13,097 bases of DNA from Planctomycetota bacterium. Lineage in GTDB: Bacteria; Planctomycetota; B129-G9. The notes under the pieces are model-generated. The model made no database searches, was not told the DNA's origin, and saw only the letters and a list, made by a program, of their open reading frames with translations. Below, in pieces: positions 6,723-13,097 of this stretch. Position 1 is the stretch's first letter. Every line of letters starts with the position of its first letter. The DNA is taken from the NCBI GenBank assembly GCA_003644325.1, contig QNCA01000007.1, positions 1 through 13,097 of the forward strand, written 5' to 3'. The position numbers and the translations under genes were made by a program.

Positions 6723-6909
6723 GTCGAACAAATACAACTTCCTGATGCTCGCGGCGTACACCGCCTTCGACATCCTGCCGGCTCTGATTCTTGTGGGGAT
6801 TCTGCCGGCGGACTTCTGGGTATATCTCCTCTTCATACTCGCCGTCATTGGGAGCGCGACGTACAACTATGTCATTCTCACCAAAATCCAGGAAATGGAG
6901 CAGAAATAA
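6709..6909 (+). CDS. Small two-helix membrane protein whose start lies in the IS end, 66 aa
   Basis: The frame reads MGGSQSNKYNFLMLAAYTAF and continues through two clear hydrophobic helices (about residues 11-31 and 36-57) to a charged tail, ILTKIQEMEQK. I do not recognise the family. The ATG and the first four or five codons come from the right inverted repeat of the IS. No Shine-Dalgarno is visible before it. An upstream in-frame ATG at 6607 would add IS-derived sequence and is unlikely. The original gene may have been longer and lost its N-terminus when the IS arrived, or the IS may have supplied a new start. The codon choice and helices look like a real gene body. Its stop is followed by, or overlaps, the nuclease gene. 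Confidence 0.55.
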   Translation: MGGSQSNKYNFLMLAAYTAFDILPALILVGILPADFWVYLLFILAVIGSATYNYVILTKIQEMEQK

Positions 6910-7690
6910 AAAATGCGAGGAGAGAGGCCTGACATCTCTTGTTGCACTTTTTGCGGCGCTGCTGCTCACCGCCCTTTTTCCGGGCTGCGGCGAGAACGAG
7001 GGCAAGTCCCTGCCCCCGCGTGACGCCGACGCGTACCACGAGGCAGCGGCAGACATCATATCGTTTCAAAATGACGACGAAATCACTCTGACACTGGATG
7101 GAATCTGCAAGGACATACCCCATGATGCGGAAGAGGTCTCGGTCGAACTCGTTAACGACGGCGACACGATAACTCTGACCGACGGGCGCCTGGTGCGCTA
7201 CACGGGGATCGACGCGCCGGAACCGCGCCACGATACGGGCGAGCCGGAGCCTTATTCCACGGAAGCGCTGGAATATAACAGGAATCTGCTTGAAGGCAGG
7301 ACGGTGTTGCTGGTCTTCGACAAAGAAAGGACGGACCGCTATGGCCGCGTCCTGGCGTACGTCTTTGCAAGACCAAAGGCCGGCGAAGGGAAGACGGTTT
7401 TTGTGAACGCGGAGATGGTACTGGCGGGTTACGCGCCGGCAAAACGATTTCCGCCGAACGTGAAACACGCCGGTGTCCTTTCCGCGCTGGAAGAGTACGC
7501 GGCCCTGCACAAGCGCGGCATGTGGAAGACCACACCGCACGGCTACGTCGGCAGCAGGGCGTCGCGCAAGTTCCACCGGTTGGACTGCCCGTACGGCAAG
7601 CAGATACTCCCTCGGAACCGCATCGAGTTTAAGACACGCCGCGATGCCGTCGAGGCGGGCTACGTCCCGTGCCGGTCCTGTAAGCCCTGA
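6869..7690 (+). CDS. SNase-like (thermonuclease-family) lipoprotein with C-terminal Ada-type zinc module
   Basis: This is a predicted envelope-anchored or secreted Ca2+-dependent nuclease. From the ATG at 6869 (273 aa) it has a basic N-terminus, a hydrophobic core (22-37) and a lipobox-like LFPGC with Cys40. The SNase domain (about 92-220) keeps the catalytic set: DGDTI (D97, D99), R110 in VRYTGIDAPE with D115 and E118, and R160 in TDRYGR. Residues 226-273 (SRKFHRLDCPYGK through AGYVPCRSCKP) match the Ada metal-binding fold, with H236, C240, C268 and C271 as candidate ligands. This tail is a known C-terminal partner of SNase domains. The start is uncertain. ATG 6869 overlaps the previous ORF by 41 nt and has no clear SD. 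A CTG at 6929 follows a good GAGGAG. The ATG at 6913 is one frame off. Neighbouring genes give no functional hint. Confidence 0.85.
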   Translation: MSFSPKSRKWSRNKKCEERGLTSLVALFAALLLTALFPGCGENEGKSLPPRDADAYHEAAADIISFQNDDEITLTLDGICKDIPHDAEEVSVELVNDGDTITLTDGRLVRYTGIDAPEPRHDTGEPEPYSTEALEYNRNLLEGRTVLLVFDKERTDRYGRVLAYVFARPKAGEGKTVFVNAEMVLAGYAPAKRFPPNVKHAGVLSALEEYAALHKRGMWKTTPHGYVGSRASRKFHRLDCPYGKQILPRNRIEFKTRRDAVEAGYVPCRSCKP

Positions 7691-7795
7691 AAGCGCCCTG
7701 CCTTGCCCATACAGGCCCTATCGGGGTCGAGGGATAAACGGGGTTCCTCGGCGCCGGCGCTATCAAGAATTCTTGCATGCATCCCCGCTTCGTCC

Positions 7796-7823
7796 TTGAC
7801 TTTGCGCCAAAATGTGGTATAGT
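7796..7823 (+). promoter_or_regulatory. Extended -10 sigma-70-type promoter for the TPR gene
   Basis: A -35 TTGACT (7796-7801), a 16-nt spacer and a -10 TATAGT (7818-7823) preceded by TGG (extended -10). The expected start near 7830 gives a leader of about 100 nt. The TPR start at 7930 is preceded by GAGGAGAGG (7909-7917). Both boxes are close to consensus. The rest of the 239-bp gap (7691-7929) holds the GC palindrome GCGCCGGCGC (7751-7760) and no gene. Confidence 0.6.
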
Positions 7824-7929
7824 TAGCGTGGAGGGTTAGAGGGAGAGAGTGTGTATCTTTTTACCGCTTCACGGTCAAATGAAGTAAGCAGGGAAAATAG
7901 TTAATTGCGAGGAGAGGAACTGATAATAA

Positions 7930-8985
7930 ATGCCAAAAAAGCGAAACAACAAGGAAGTATCGGAACTCACGCGCCGGGTGAGTGAGCTCTCAAAGAAGGC
8001 CAACTCCCTCATGAAGAAGGGAAAACTGGAGGAGGCTCACTCTTTATTTGAACAAGCCTACGAACTCTCTCCTGACAATCCTTATATCCTCGTCGGCCTG
8101 GGCGACGTCCACCGCAAGCAGCACATGCCCGAAAAGGCCATAGAATACTACAACAAAATACTTGAGCGCGAGCCGGACAACATCTTCGCGCTGCGGGGCA
8201 TGGGGAGCGCCTACCACGCGGCAGGCCTGATGGACAAGGCGGTCGAGATCTGGAAGAAATACGTCGAACTGAACGAATTCGACTACTTTGTGCTGACGCG
8301 CATCGGCGACACCTACAAAAAGATGGGCCGCTACGAAGATGCCGAGAAGTTCTACCTCCAGTCGCTCGAGATCAACAACGGCGACAAATACACGTTTCTC
8401 GGCCTGGGCGACTTGTACTACAAGATGGGCCGGGACGACGACGCAATATATTACTGCGACAAACTCTTGGAGATTGACGAGAATTTCATCAACATACTTA
8501 CCATGGTCGGAAACATCCACAAGAAGCGCGAAGACTACGACACCGCCATGGAATACTACGAGAGGGCCCTGAAACTGGAGCCCGACAACTCGTACGCGCT
8601 GTACGGCATCGGAGACTGCTACCGTGGCAAAGGCGCTTACGAAAAGGCCATCGAGACGTGGGAGAGACTGCTCGAAGTCAACCCCCGCAATGACAACATA
8701 CTGGCCCGTATAGGCGACGTCTACCTGAAACTGGGCAACGACGAGGAAGCGCGGCGATGCTATCACCGTGTTCTGGCCCGGAGCCGAAACAAGTACGCAC
8801 TGCTCGGGCTGAACAAGATCCTGCGCAAAGAAGGCAGTTACGACAAGGCAATCCACAATTACAAACTCATCCTCTCGACGGACCCCGACGACCGGCGCGT
8901 CGTAAAGGAACTCGAAGAAACCATGGCCCAGCGCGACCGGGAAAAGGAAACGCCCGAAGGCGATAAGCCTGCCCCGGACAAATAG
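7930..8985 (+). CDS. Cytosolic TPR-repeat protein, 351 aa
   Basis: This is an interaction scaffold made almost wholly of tetratricopeptide repeats. After a lysine-rich start (MPKKRNNKEVSELTRRVSELSKKANSLM) there are about nine 34-residue units from residue ~28 to ~325. They are marked by recurring G-D/A-x-Y/H at helix A and the 'A...Y...LE..PDN' pattern at helix B (for example 'ILVGLGDVHRKQHMPEKAIEYYNKILEREPDN' style units). A charged tail (EETMAQRDREKETPEGDKPAPDK) ends the protein. There is no signal peptide or membrane segment, so it should be cytosolic. It has its own promoter and is followed by a palindrome array before the next gene. Partners cannot be deduced. Confidence 0.9.
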   Translation: MPKKRNNKEVSELTRRVSELSKKANSLMKKGKLEEAHSLFEQAYELSPDNPYILVGLGDVHRKQHMPEKAIEYYNKILEREPDNIFALRGMGSAYHAAGLMDKAVEIWKKYVELNEFDYFVLTRIGDTYKKMGRYEDAEKFYLQSLEINNGDKYTFLGLGDLYYKMGRDDDAIYYCDKLLEIDENFINILTMVGNIHKKREDYDTAMEYYERALKLEPDNSYALYGIGDCYRGKGAYEKAIETWERLLEVNPRNDNILARIGDVYLKLGNDEEARRCYHRVLARSRNKYALLGLNKILRKEGSYDKAIHNYKLILSTDPDDRRVVKELEETMAQRDREKETPEGDKPAPDK

Positions 8986-9004
8986 CGTCCGGCGAACACG
9001 CGCC

Positions 9005-9065
9005 GGTGACTGTCACCATTACGGAGCCGTCCCCGACGTGTCGATAGTAGATGGTGACCGTCACC
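9005..9065 (+). repeat. Palindromic hairpin element, copy 2
   Basis: Arms GGTGACTGTCACC (9005-9017) and GGTGACCGTCACC (9053-9065) flank ATTACGGAGCCG at the left and GTAGAT at the right, as in the other copies. The centre has its own small stem, CGTC/GACG with a CCC loop. It lies 20 bp after the TPR gene's stop, in the 207-bp gap before the LOG gene. Confidence 0.85.
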
Positions 9066-9134
9066 GCGCAACGGCGCATATTCTTAGCCACCCATTAAAA
9101 GCCTATCCGAATATCTCGGCAGGTGACAGTCACC
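9053..9134 (+). repeat. Second hairpin unit sharing an arm with copy 2
   Basis: A third arm, GGTGACAGTCACC (9122-9134), follows copy 2. The sequence between the middle and third arms has its own inner pairing, ATATTC (9078-9083) with GAATAT (9109-9114), and lacks the ATTACGG box. The three arms therefore make a small array of two units that share the central arm. Confidence 0.65.
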
Positions 9135-9192
9135 CTTACGCCGACACGCCGGCGAAACAAGGCCCACACAAAGCGACAACGGAGAGATTGAA

Positions 9193-9900
9193 ATGCCCGA
9201 GGATTTTCAGAGGGACTTCACCAAGGACGAAACCTGGCGCGTGTTCCGTATCGTGTCGGAGTTCGTGGAAGGCATAGAAGAGTTGTCGGGGGTCGGACCG
9301 TGCGTGTCCATCTTCGGTTCCGCGCGGCTGCCCAAGAGCCACAAGTACTACAGGAAGACCAGGTCCCTGGCGAAGCGGCTGGTCAGGGAGGGATTCAACA
9401 TAATCACGGGCGCCGGACCGGGCCTGATGGAAGCGGCCAATCGCGGGGCACAGGACGCCGGGGGACTCTCCATCGGACTGAATATCGACCTGCCCTACGA
9501 ACAGGAGCCGAACCCCTACGTGGACAAACTGATTACGTTCAGGTATTTCTTCGTGCGCAAGGTGATGTTCGTGCGCCACTCCATCGCCTTCATCATAATG
9601 CCCGGCGGCTTCGGCACCATGGACGAGTTGTTCGAATCGCTCACCCTTATACAAACGCACAAGATCAAGCCCTTCCCCGTGATATTGATAGGAACGGATT
9701 TCTGGAAGGAAATGATAGATTGGGTCTCGCACCACATGATACGGTTTAAGACCATAGCGCCGGAGGACACGAACTACCTCAGACTGGTTGACAGCACGGA
9801 CGAGGCCGTCGAGCACATAATGAACTTCTGCGCTGAAAACCCGGATTTTTGCAAAATCAACAAAATGGTCCCCGGACAGAACAACAAAAAGGGGAAGTAA
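9193..9900 (+). CDS. LOG-family protein (TIGR00730 type; nucleotide 5'-monophosphate phosphoribohydrolase), 235 aa
   Basis: This is a Rossmann-fold enzyme of the LOG / 'lysine decarboxylase-like' family. Characterised members hydrolyse cytokinin riboside 5'-monophosphates, or more generally AMP-like nucleotides, to free base and ribose 5-phosphate. Visible motifs: FGSAR (41-45), ITGAGPGLMEAANRGA (71-86), the Arg of FFVRKVMF (R122) and the signature PGGFGTMDELFE (137-148), which holds the catalytic Glu. The N-terminal extension of about 35 residues is typical of the longer bacterial type. The ATG at 9193 has GGAGAG 8 nt upstream. It is cytosolic and stands alone, downstream of the palindrome array. 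Whether it acts on cytokinins or only in nucleotide salvage cannot be told. Confidence 0.9.
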   Translation: MPEDFQRDFTKDETWRVFRIVSEFVEGIEELSGVGPCVSIFGSARLPKSHKYYRKTRSLAKRLVREGFNIITGAGPGLMEAANRGAQDAGGLSIGLNIDLPYEQEPNPYVDKLITFRYFFVRKVMFVRHSIAFIIMPGGFGTMDELFESLTLIQTHKIKPFPVILIGTDFWKEMIDWVSHHMIRFKTIAPEDTNYLRLVDSTDEAVEHIMNFCAENPDFCKINKMVPGQNNKKGK

Positions 9901-9905
9901 TCCGC

Positions 9906-9955
9906 ACCCCTTGCCCCTTGCCCCTTGCCCTTGCCCTTTGCCCTTGACTGTTGCC
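9906..9955. repeat. Low-complexity CCCCTTG/CCCTTG tract between convergent genes
   Basis: About 50 bp of degenerate 6-7 bp units (CCCCTTG, CCCCTTG, CCCTTG, CCCTTTG, CCCTTG) fill the gap between the stops of the LOG gene and folC. No hairpin terminator is evident in this gap. Confidence 0.7.
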
Positions 9956-9958
9956 CGT

Positions 9959-11323
9959 TTACGTCTCGGCGCCGGGCATCGTGGAGAGGACTATCTCCTT
10001 CACCCTGCCGGCCAGGTACATGGAACCCGTGAAGCAGGTCAGCGCGCCGGGGGGCGCCTTTGTCGCGCAGTCATACAAATGACGCACGTCGTCCGACCAT
10101 TCGACGCGAACATCCACCCCCGCCGCGCCCAAGGCCTGCTCGAACACGGGCAGGAGCGTCTCCCTCCCGCACGAGCGCGGGCTGTCCGTGCCGGTAAGCG
10201 TCAGAGATTCCAGTTTCAATTCCCTCGCGCGTTCTGCGATACGCCGCGCCATACCCGCGATGTCCTTGCCGGTCACAACCGCAAAGACAAGGCGCAGACT
10301 GTCGCAGGCAAAATCGTCGTGGAGTGAATCGAGGAGGCATTCTATCGAAGCCGCATTGTGAGCGCCGTCGATAATTACCGTGGGCTTGCGCTGCGTTACC
10401 TCTATTCTCCCCGGCAGTTCGACGCGCCGCAAGCCGGCGCGTATCGCACCGTCCCCTATCGCGGGAAAGGACTCGGACAGAACAAACGCCGCCGCGACCG
10501 CCAGCGCCGCGTTCCACCGCTGGTGCCTTCCGGGAACCTTCAGCGACAGGCCCCCCACCGTCCGCCGCCCGAGTCCGACACTGAACTCTCCGTCCCCCTC
10601 CAGCAGGATATCCCGCCCCAGCAGGTACAGCGGCGCGCCCGCCCCGCGGCACCTGTCCGCTATCACGCGCAATGATTCGTCATCCGTGACGGCCGTCAAC
10701 ACCGGCACGCCGGGCTTCACGATGCCTGCCTTCTCCGCGGCAATCCGCGGCGGCGTGCCCCCCAGCTGGCGCGTGTGGTCCAGGGAGATGTTCGTGATAA
10801 TGCACACGTCCGGGGCAATAATGTTCGTGGAGTCCAGCCTGCCGCCGAGGCCCACCTCCACAACGGCGACCTCCACGCCGCACTCCTTGAAGTATCTCCA
10901 GGCAATGGCGGTGAAAATTTCAAAGAACGTGGGCGTCGCAAAGCGCCGCCCGCTCCGGGCGCAAGCCTCCAGGTGTGGCAGCAGCAGATTCACCTGCCTT
11001 ACCAGTTCATCCTCCGGTATCATCTCGCCGTTCACGCAGATACGCTCCTCCAGGCGTACCAGGTGCGGAGACATATAAGCGCCCGTCCGTACACCGGCCG
11101 CCCTGAGGATCTCCGCGATCATGAGCGCAGTGGAGCCTTTGCCCTTCGTGCCGGTGATATGGACGGCGTGCATCGCCAGGTGCGGCTCCCCGAGGAATTC
11201 CAGCAGCGCCCTCATCCTGCGGAGGTCCAGTTTCGAGGCGTTATAGTCGAAATCGACGACGCGCTCGTAGTTGGTAAACCCGAACAAAAAGTTCCTGGCC
11301 TCTTCGTATGTCTTGAAAGCCAT
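9959..11323 (-). CDS. folC: Bifunctional folylpolyglutamate synthase / dihydrofolate synthase, 454 aa
   Basis: This Mur-ligase-fold enzyme joins L-glutamate to dihydropteroate and then to tetrahydrofolates, using ATP, in the cytosol. Diagnostic parts: the P-loop HITGTKGKGSTA (56-66), SPHLVRLEERI (85-95), VVEVGLGGRLDSTNII, the TNISLDHTRQLGGT and AAEKAGIVKPG segments (the latter with the lysine that is carbamoylated in homologues), and IIDGAHN in the C-terminal domain. The length is normal. ATG 11323 has GGAG 5-6 nt upstream. The gene stands between two other units: the terminator at 11400-11440 separates it from the regulator gene upstream, so it should have its own promoter in 11324-11399, which I could not identify. 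Confidence 0.95.
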   Translation of the reverse strand: MAFKTYEEARNFLFGFTNYERVVDFDYNASKLDLRRMRALLEFLGEPHLAMHAVHITGTKGKGSTALMIAEILRAAGVRTGAYMSPHLVRLEERICVNGEMIPEDELVRQVNLLLPHLEACARSGRRFATPTFFEIFTAIAWRYFKECGVEVAVVEVGLGGRLDSTNIIAPDVCIITNISLDHTRQLGGTPPRIAAEKAGIVKPGVPVLTAVTDDESLRVIADRCRGAGAPLYLLGRDILLEGDGEFSVGLGRRTVGGLSLKVPGRHQRWNAALAVAAAFVLSESFPAIGDGAIRAGLRRVELPGRIEVTQRKPTVIIDGAHNAASIECLLDSLHDDFACDSLRLVFAVVTGKDIAGMARRIAERARELKLESLTLTGTDSPRSCGRETLLPVFEQALGAAGVDVRVEWSDDVRHLYDCATKAPPGALTCFTGSMYLAGRVKEIVLSTMPGAET

Positions 11324-11399
11324 ACACGCTCCGTTAAAATCGCCGAGAGGTATTCAAGCACACCCTGCGCCAAAAAGCAACAAGGCGGCCGAACATGAA

Positions 11400-11440
11400 A
11401 AAAACCACCTGAAGGGTTCAACTCCCTTCAGGCGGTTTTT
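11400..11440 (-). terminator. Rho-independent terminator, bidirectional in form, for the NtrC-type gene
   Basis: CCTGAAGGG (11408-11416) pairs perfectly with CCCTTCAGG (11424-11432) across a 7-nt loop. The stem continues after one A/C mismatch with CC/GG and then A5/T5. The A-tract on the left and T-tract on the right make it work in either direction. It lies 20 bp past the stop of the NtrC-type gene. Confidence 0.92.
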
Positions 11441-11460
11441 AGACTTTCCCCGCGGCCGGG

Positions 11461-12861
11461 TCAATTGCGCGCGACAAATGCCTTCCGGTCAAGGCCCAGT
11501 TTCTTGACCTTGTACCGGATGGAGCGGAATGTCAGGTTCAGGAGTTCCGCCGCCTTGGACAGATGTCCGTTGCACATCGAGAGCGCCTCGCTGAGGTACT
11601 TCCTCTCCAGGTCCTCCAGTTCCTTCTCCAGGTCCATGCCCTCCGCGGCGAGGACGGGGCGAATCTTGTCTGCAAGCGGCGCCCTGCCAATACCGGCCCG
11701 ACCCGGGTGTGTGCCGTGCAGGAAGAGATGCTCGGCATTAATAACATCGCCATCGCTGAGGGCGACCGCGCGCTGGATGCTGTTTTCGAGTTCGCGAACG
11801 TTGCCGGGCCAGTCGTAGTTTTTCAGCATGCGCGATGCTTCCGGTGACAGGCGGCGAACGTCTTTCTTCATCTTGGAGGCGTATTTTGCCAGGAAGTGCC
11901 CCGCCAAGAGCGGCACGTCCTCCATGCGCTCGCGAAGCGGCGGAAGGACTATGGGGATAACGTTGAGCCTGTAGTAGAGGTCCTCTCGGAACAGGCCGTT
12001 GTCAACCATGCCGGAAAGGTCGCGATTGGTCGCCGTCACGAAGCGGACGTCGACTTTTCTTGTCGTTGTGCCGCCGACCGGTTTGAACTCCTGGTTTTCC
12101 ATCACGCGGAGGAACTTTACCTGCATCTGGGGCGACATCTCCCCCACTTCGTCGAGGAAGAAGGTCCCCTCGTGTGCGACCTCGAGCATGCCGCGTTTGT
12201 CGCCGACGGAACCGGTGAAAGCGCCCTTGACGTGGCCGAAGAGTTCGCTCTCGAGCAGGGCGTCCGGGAATGCGCCGCAGTTGATGGTCACGAACTGCTT
12301 GTCGGCCCGCAACGAGCCGCGATGCAGCGCGCGGGCGATGAGTTCCTTGCCGGTGCCGGACTCCCCGTGGATGAGCACGGTGACGTCGGTCGGCGCGATG
12401 CGTTTGATCATGTCGAATATCCGGCGCATTCCGGCGTGATCGCCGATGATGTCCGCGAAGTCCTTGTCGATACCCGCCTGCGCCAGACCGCGGCTCTCTA
12501 TCGCACGCTGGACGACGCTCTTGATGTTGTCGTTATCGAACGGCTTCTTTATATAGCCGTATGCGCCCAACCTCATCGCCTCCACGGCGGTATCCCACGT
12601 GGAGTACGCGGTGATGACTATTACCGGAACGCTCTCGTCGCGCTCGCGAATCGCGCGCAGCAGATCCGTGCCGCTGAGGCCGGGCATCTTCAGGTCCTGG
12701 ATTATCAGATCCACCTGGTTGTTTTCAAACAGTCCAAGCCCATCGCCGCCGTTTCCCGCCGAAATAACGTCGTAGCCATCCTTGCGGAAGATGATTTTGA
12801 GATATTCCCGCATGCTTTTCTCGTCATCTATTACAAGGATTGTTTTGTTTCGACGATTCAT
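11461..12861 (-). CDS. NtrC-family sigma-54-dependent response regulator, 466 aa
   Basis: This is a two-component transcription activator working with sigma-54 RNA polymerase. The receiver domain (about 6-122) has the acid pocket D12/D13, phospho-acceptor D56, T84 and K106. The AAA+ domain (about 137-375) has Walker A GESGTGKE (166-173), sigma-54 contact loop GAFTGS (213-218), Walker B FFLDEVGE (234-241), ATNRDL and the arginine-bearing LFREDLYYRLNVIPI. The C-terminal Fis-type HTH reads CNGHLSKAAELLNLTFRSIRYKVKKLG. All domains are complete. The usual contact loop is GAFTGA; the last residue here is Ser. No histidine kinase gene is adjacent in the window. ATG 12861 has GAGAGG 5 nt upstream. 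A hairpin insertion lies 39 bp before the start. Confidence 0.93.
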   Translation of the reverse strand: MNRRNKTILVIDDEKSMREYLKIIFRKDGYDVISAGNGGDGLGLFENNQVDLIIQDLKMPGLSGTDLLRAIRERDESVPVIVITAYSTWDTAVEAMRLGAYGYIKKPFDNDNIKSVVQRAIESRGLAQAGIDKDFADIIGDHAGMRRIFDMIKRIAPTDVTVLIHGESGTGKELIARALHRGSLRADKQFVTINCGAFPDALLESELFGHVKGAFTGSVGDKRGMLEVAHEGTFFLDEVGEMSPQMQVKFLRVMENQEFKPVGGTTTRKVDVRFVTATNRDLSGMVDNGLFREDLYYRLNVIPIVLPPLRERMEDVPLLAGHFLAKYASKMKKDVRRLSPEASRMLKNYDWPGNVRELENSIQRAVALSDGDVINAEHLFLHGTHPGRAGIGRAPLADKIRPVLAAEGMDLEKELEDLERKYLSEALSMCNGHLSKAAELLNLTFRSIRYKVKKLGLDRKAFVARN

Positions 12862-12899
12862 ACGACCTCTCGAAAAAAGTCAGGACAAAAGTTTCTGCG

Positions 12900-13084
12900 A
12901 CTCATTACTCAAGTTGACTGAGTTTTTGTTAACCTCGGTGACTGTCACCAATTACGGAGCCGTTCCGCCCTTGACGGAACGGATCGTAGATTGGTGACTG
13001 TCACCGTAAGGTGTTGTGAAACAGCAGATTATAATCAAGCACCCACCATCATCCAGAAAAAGTCAGTCAACTTGACTCATTACT
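12900..13084. mobile_element. MITE-like element with terminal inverted repeats and 10-bp flanking direct repeats
   Basis: The direct repeat ACTCATTACT occurs at 12900-12909 and 13075-13084. Immediately inside are inverted repeats: CAAGTTGACTGAGTTTTT (12910-12927) and AAAAAGTCAGTCAACTTG (13057-13074), 17 of 18 bases complementary. The 165-bp interior (12910-13074) has no ORF and contains palindromic hairpin copy 3. The arrangement is that of a small non-autonomous insertion with target duplication. A third related AAAAAAGTCAG at 12873-12883, outside the left repeat, leaves room for local duplication as the alternative origin. Confidence 0.6.
12937..13005 (+). repeat. Palindromic hairpin element, copy 3
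   Basis: Arms GGTGACTGTCACC at 12937-12949 and 12993-13005. This copy folds best: GGTGAC and GTCACCAAT pair with ATTGGTGAC and GTCACC across a single T/T mismatch, then TACG pairs with CGTA. The tip is a perfect 8-bp stem, CCGTTCCG/CGGAACGG, with loop CCCTTGA. It lies upstream of the NtrC-type gene, inside the MITE-like element. Confidence 0.88.
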
Positions 13085-13097
13085 ATCCGGTTTCCGC

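Noticed and set aside
6791..6868. Longer N-terminus for the SNase protein from ATG 6791
   Set aside because: It would overlap most of the membrane ORF in another frame and put about 65 residues before the signal peptide core.
9005..9134. The three palindromic arms as a CRISPR array
   Set aside because: The repeat is only 13 bp, spacing is uneven (35 and 56 bp), the spacers form hairpins, and there are no cas genes.
11896..12921. 341-aa plus-strand ORF opposite the NtrC-type gene
   Set aside because: It is antisense to a fully conserved receiver/AAA+ region and has no domain of its own; shadow frame.
12862..12960. A sigma-70 promoter for the NtrC-type gene on the minus strand
   Set aside because: Only poor pairs were found (for example TTAACA with TAATGA at 19 nt spacing); not good enough to annotate.

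Overview
The window looks like a piece of an uncultured, GC-rich Gram-negative genome. It carries three predicted lipoproteins with SpII-type signal peptides, a sigma-54 activator of the NtrC type, a large HEAT-repeat protein and a TPR protein. The HEAT protein ends in a motif (LTG...G...W..W) that I associate with Planctomycetota and related phyla. That taxonomic placement is inference from protein style only, because no rRNA or clade marker is present.

Layout, left to right. (1) The last 37 codons of a plus-strand gene, probably methionyl-tRNA synthetase, overlap by ATGA the start of an 896-aa HEAT-repeat lipoprotein (111-2801). (2) A minus-strand pair follows: a phenylacetate-CoA-ligase/CapK-like adenylating enzyme (5341-3797), then 38 bp later a small lipoprotein with a Pro/Gly/Glu/Thr linker and an NTF2-like domain (3758-2919). 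A good extended -10 promoter lies upstream at 5409-5437. The pair converges on the HEAT gene, with a palindromic hairpin element between them. (3) A 433-bp non-coding stretch holds hairpins and a 24-bp tandem duplication, and ends at a decayed IS3-family element (5775-6722). The IS has both inverted repeats, an intact OrfA with a canonical A AAA AAC slippery site, and a broken OrfB. (4) The right IS end runs directly into a 66-aa two-helix membrane ORF. This is followed by a secreted or lipid-anchored SNase-type nuclease with a C-terminal Ada-like zinc module (6869-7690). (5) An extended -10 promoter (7796-7823) serves a cytosolic TPR protein (7930-8985). A three-armed palindrome array separates it from a LOG-family phosphoribohydrolase (9193-9900). 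(6) On the minus strand are FolC (11323-9959), a strong bidirectional terminator (11400-11440) and an NtrC-type response regulator (12861-11461). Upstream of the regulator is a MITE-like insertion that contains another palindrome hairpin.

The genes do not form one pathway; this is a housekeeping/accessory mix. The most distinctive signal is a dispersed family of hairpin elements whose ends are the near-palindrome GGTGACNGTCACC. It has three loci and seven arms, all intergenic, with conserved outer stems and variable centres. One copy sits inside a 165-bp element that has terminal inverted repeats and a perfect 10-bp flanking direct repeat. I see no convincing novel multi-gene system, CRISPR array, tRNA or rRNA.
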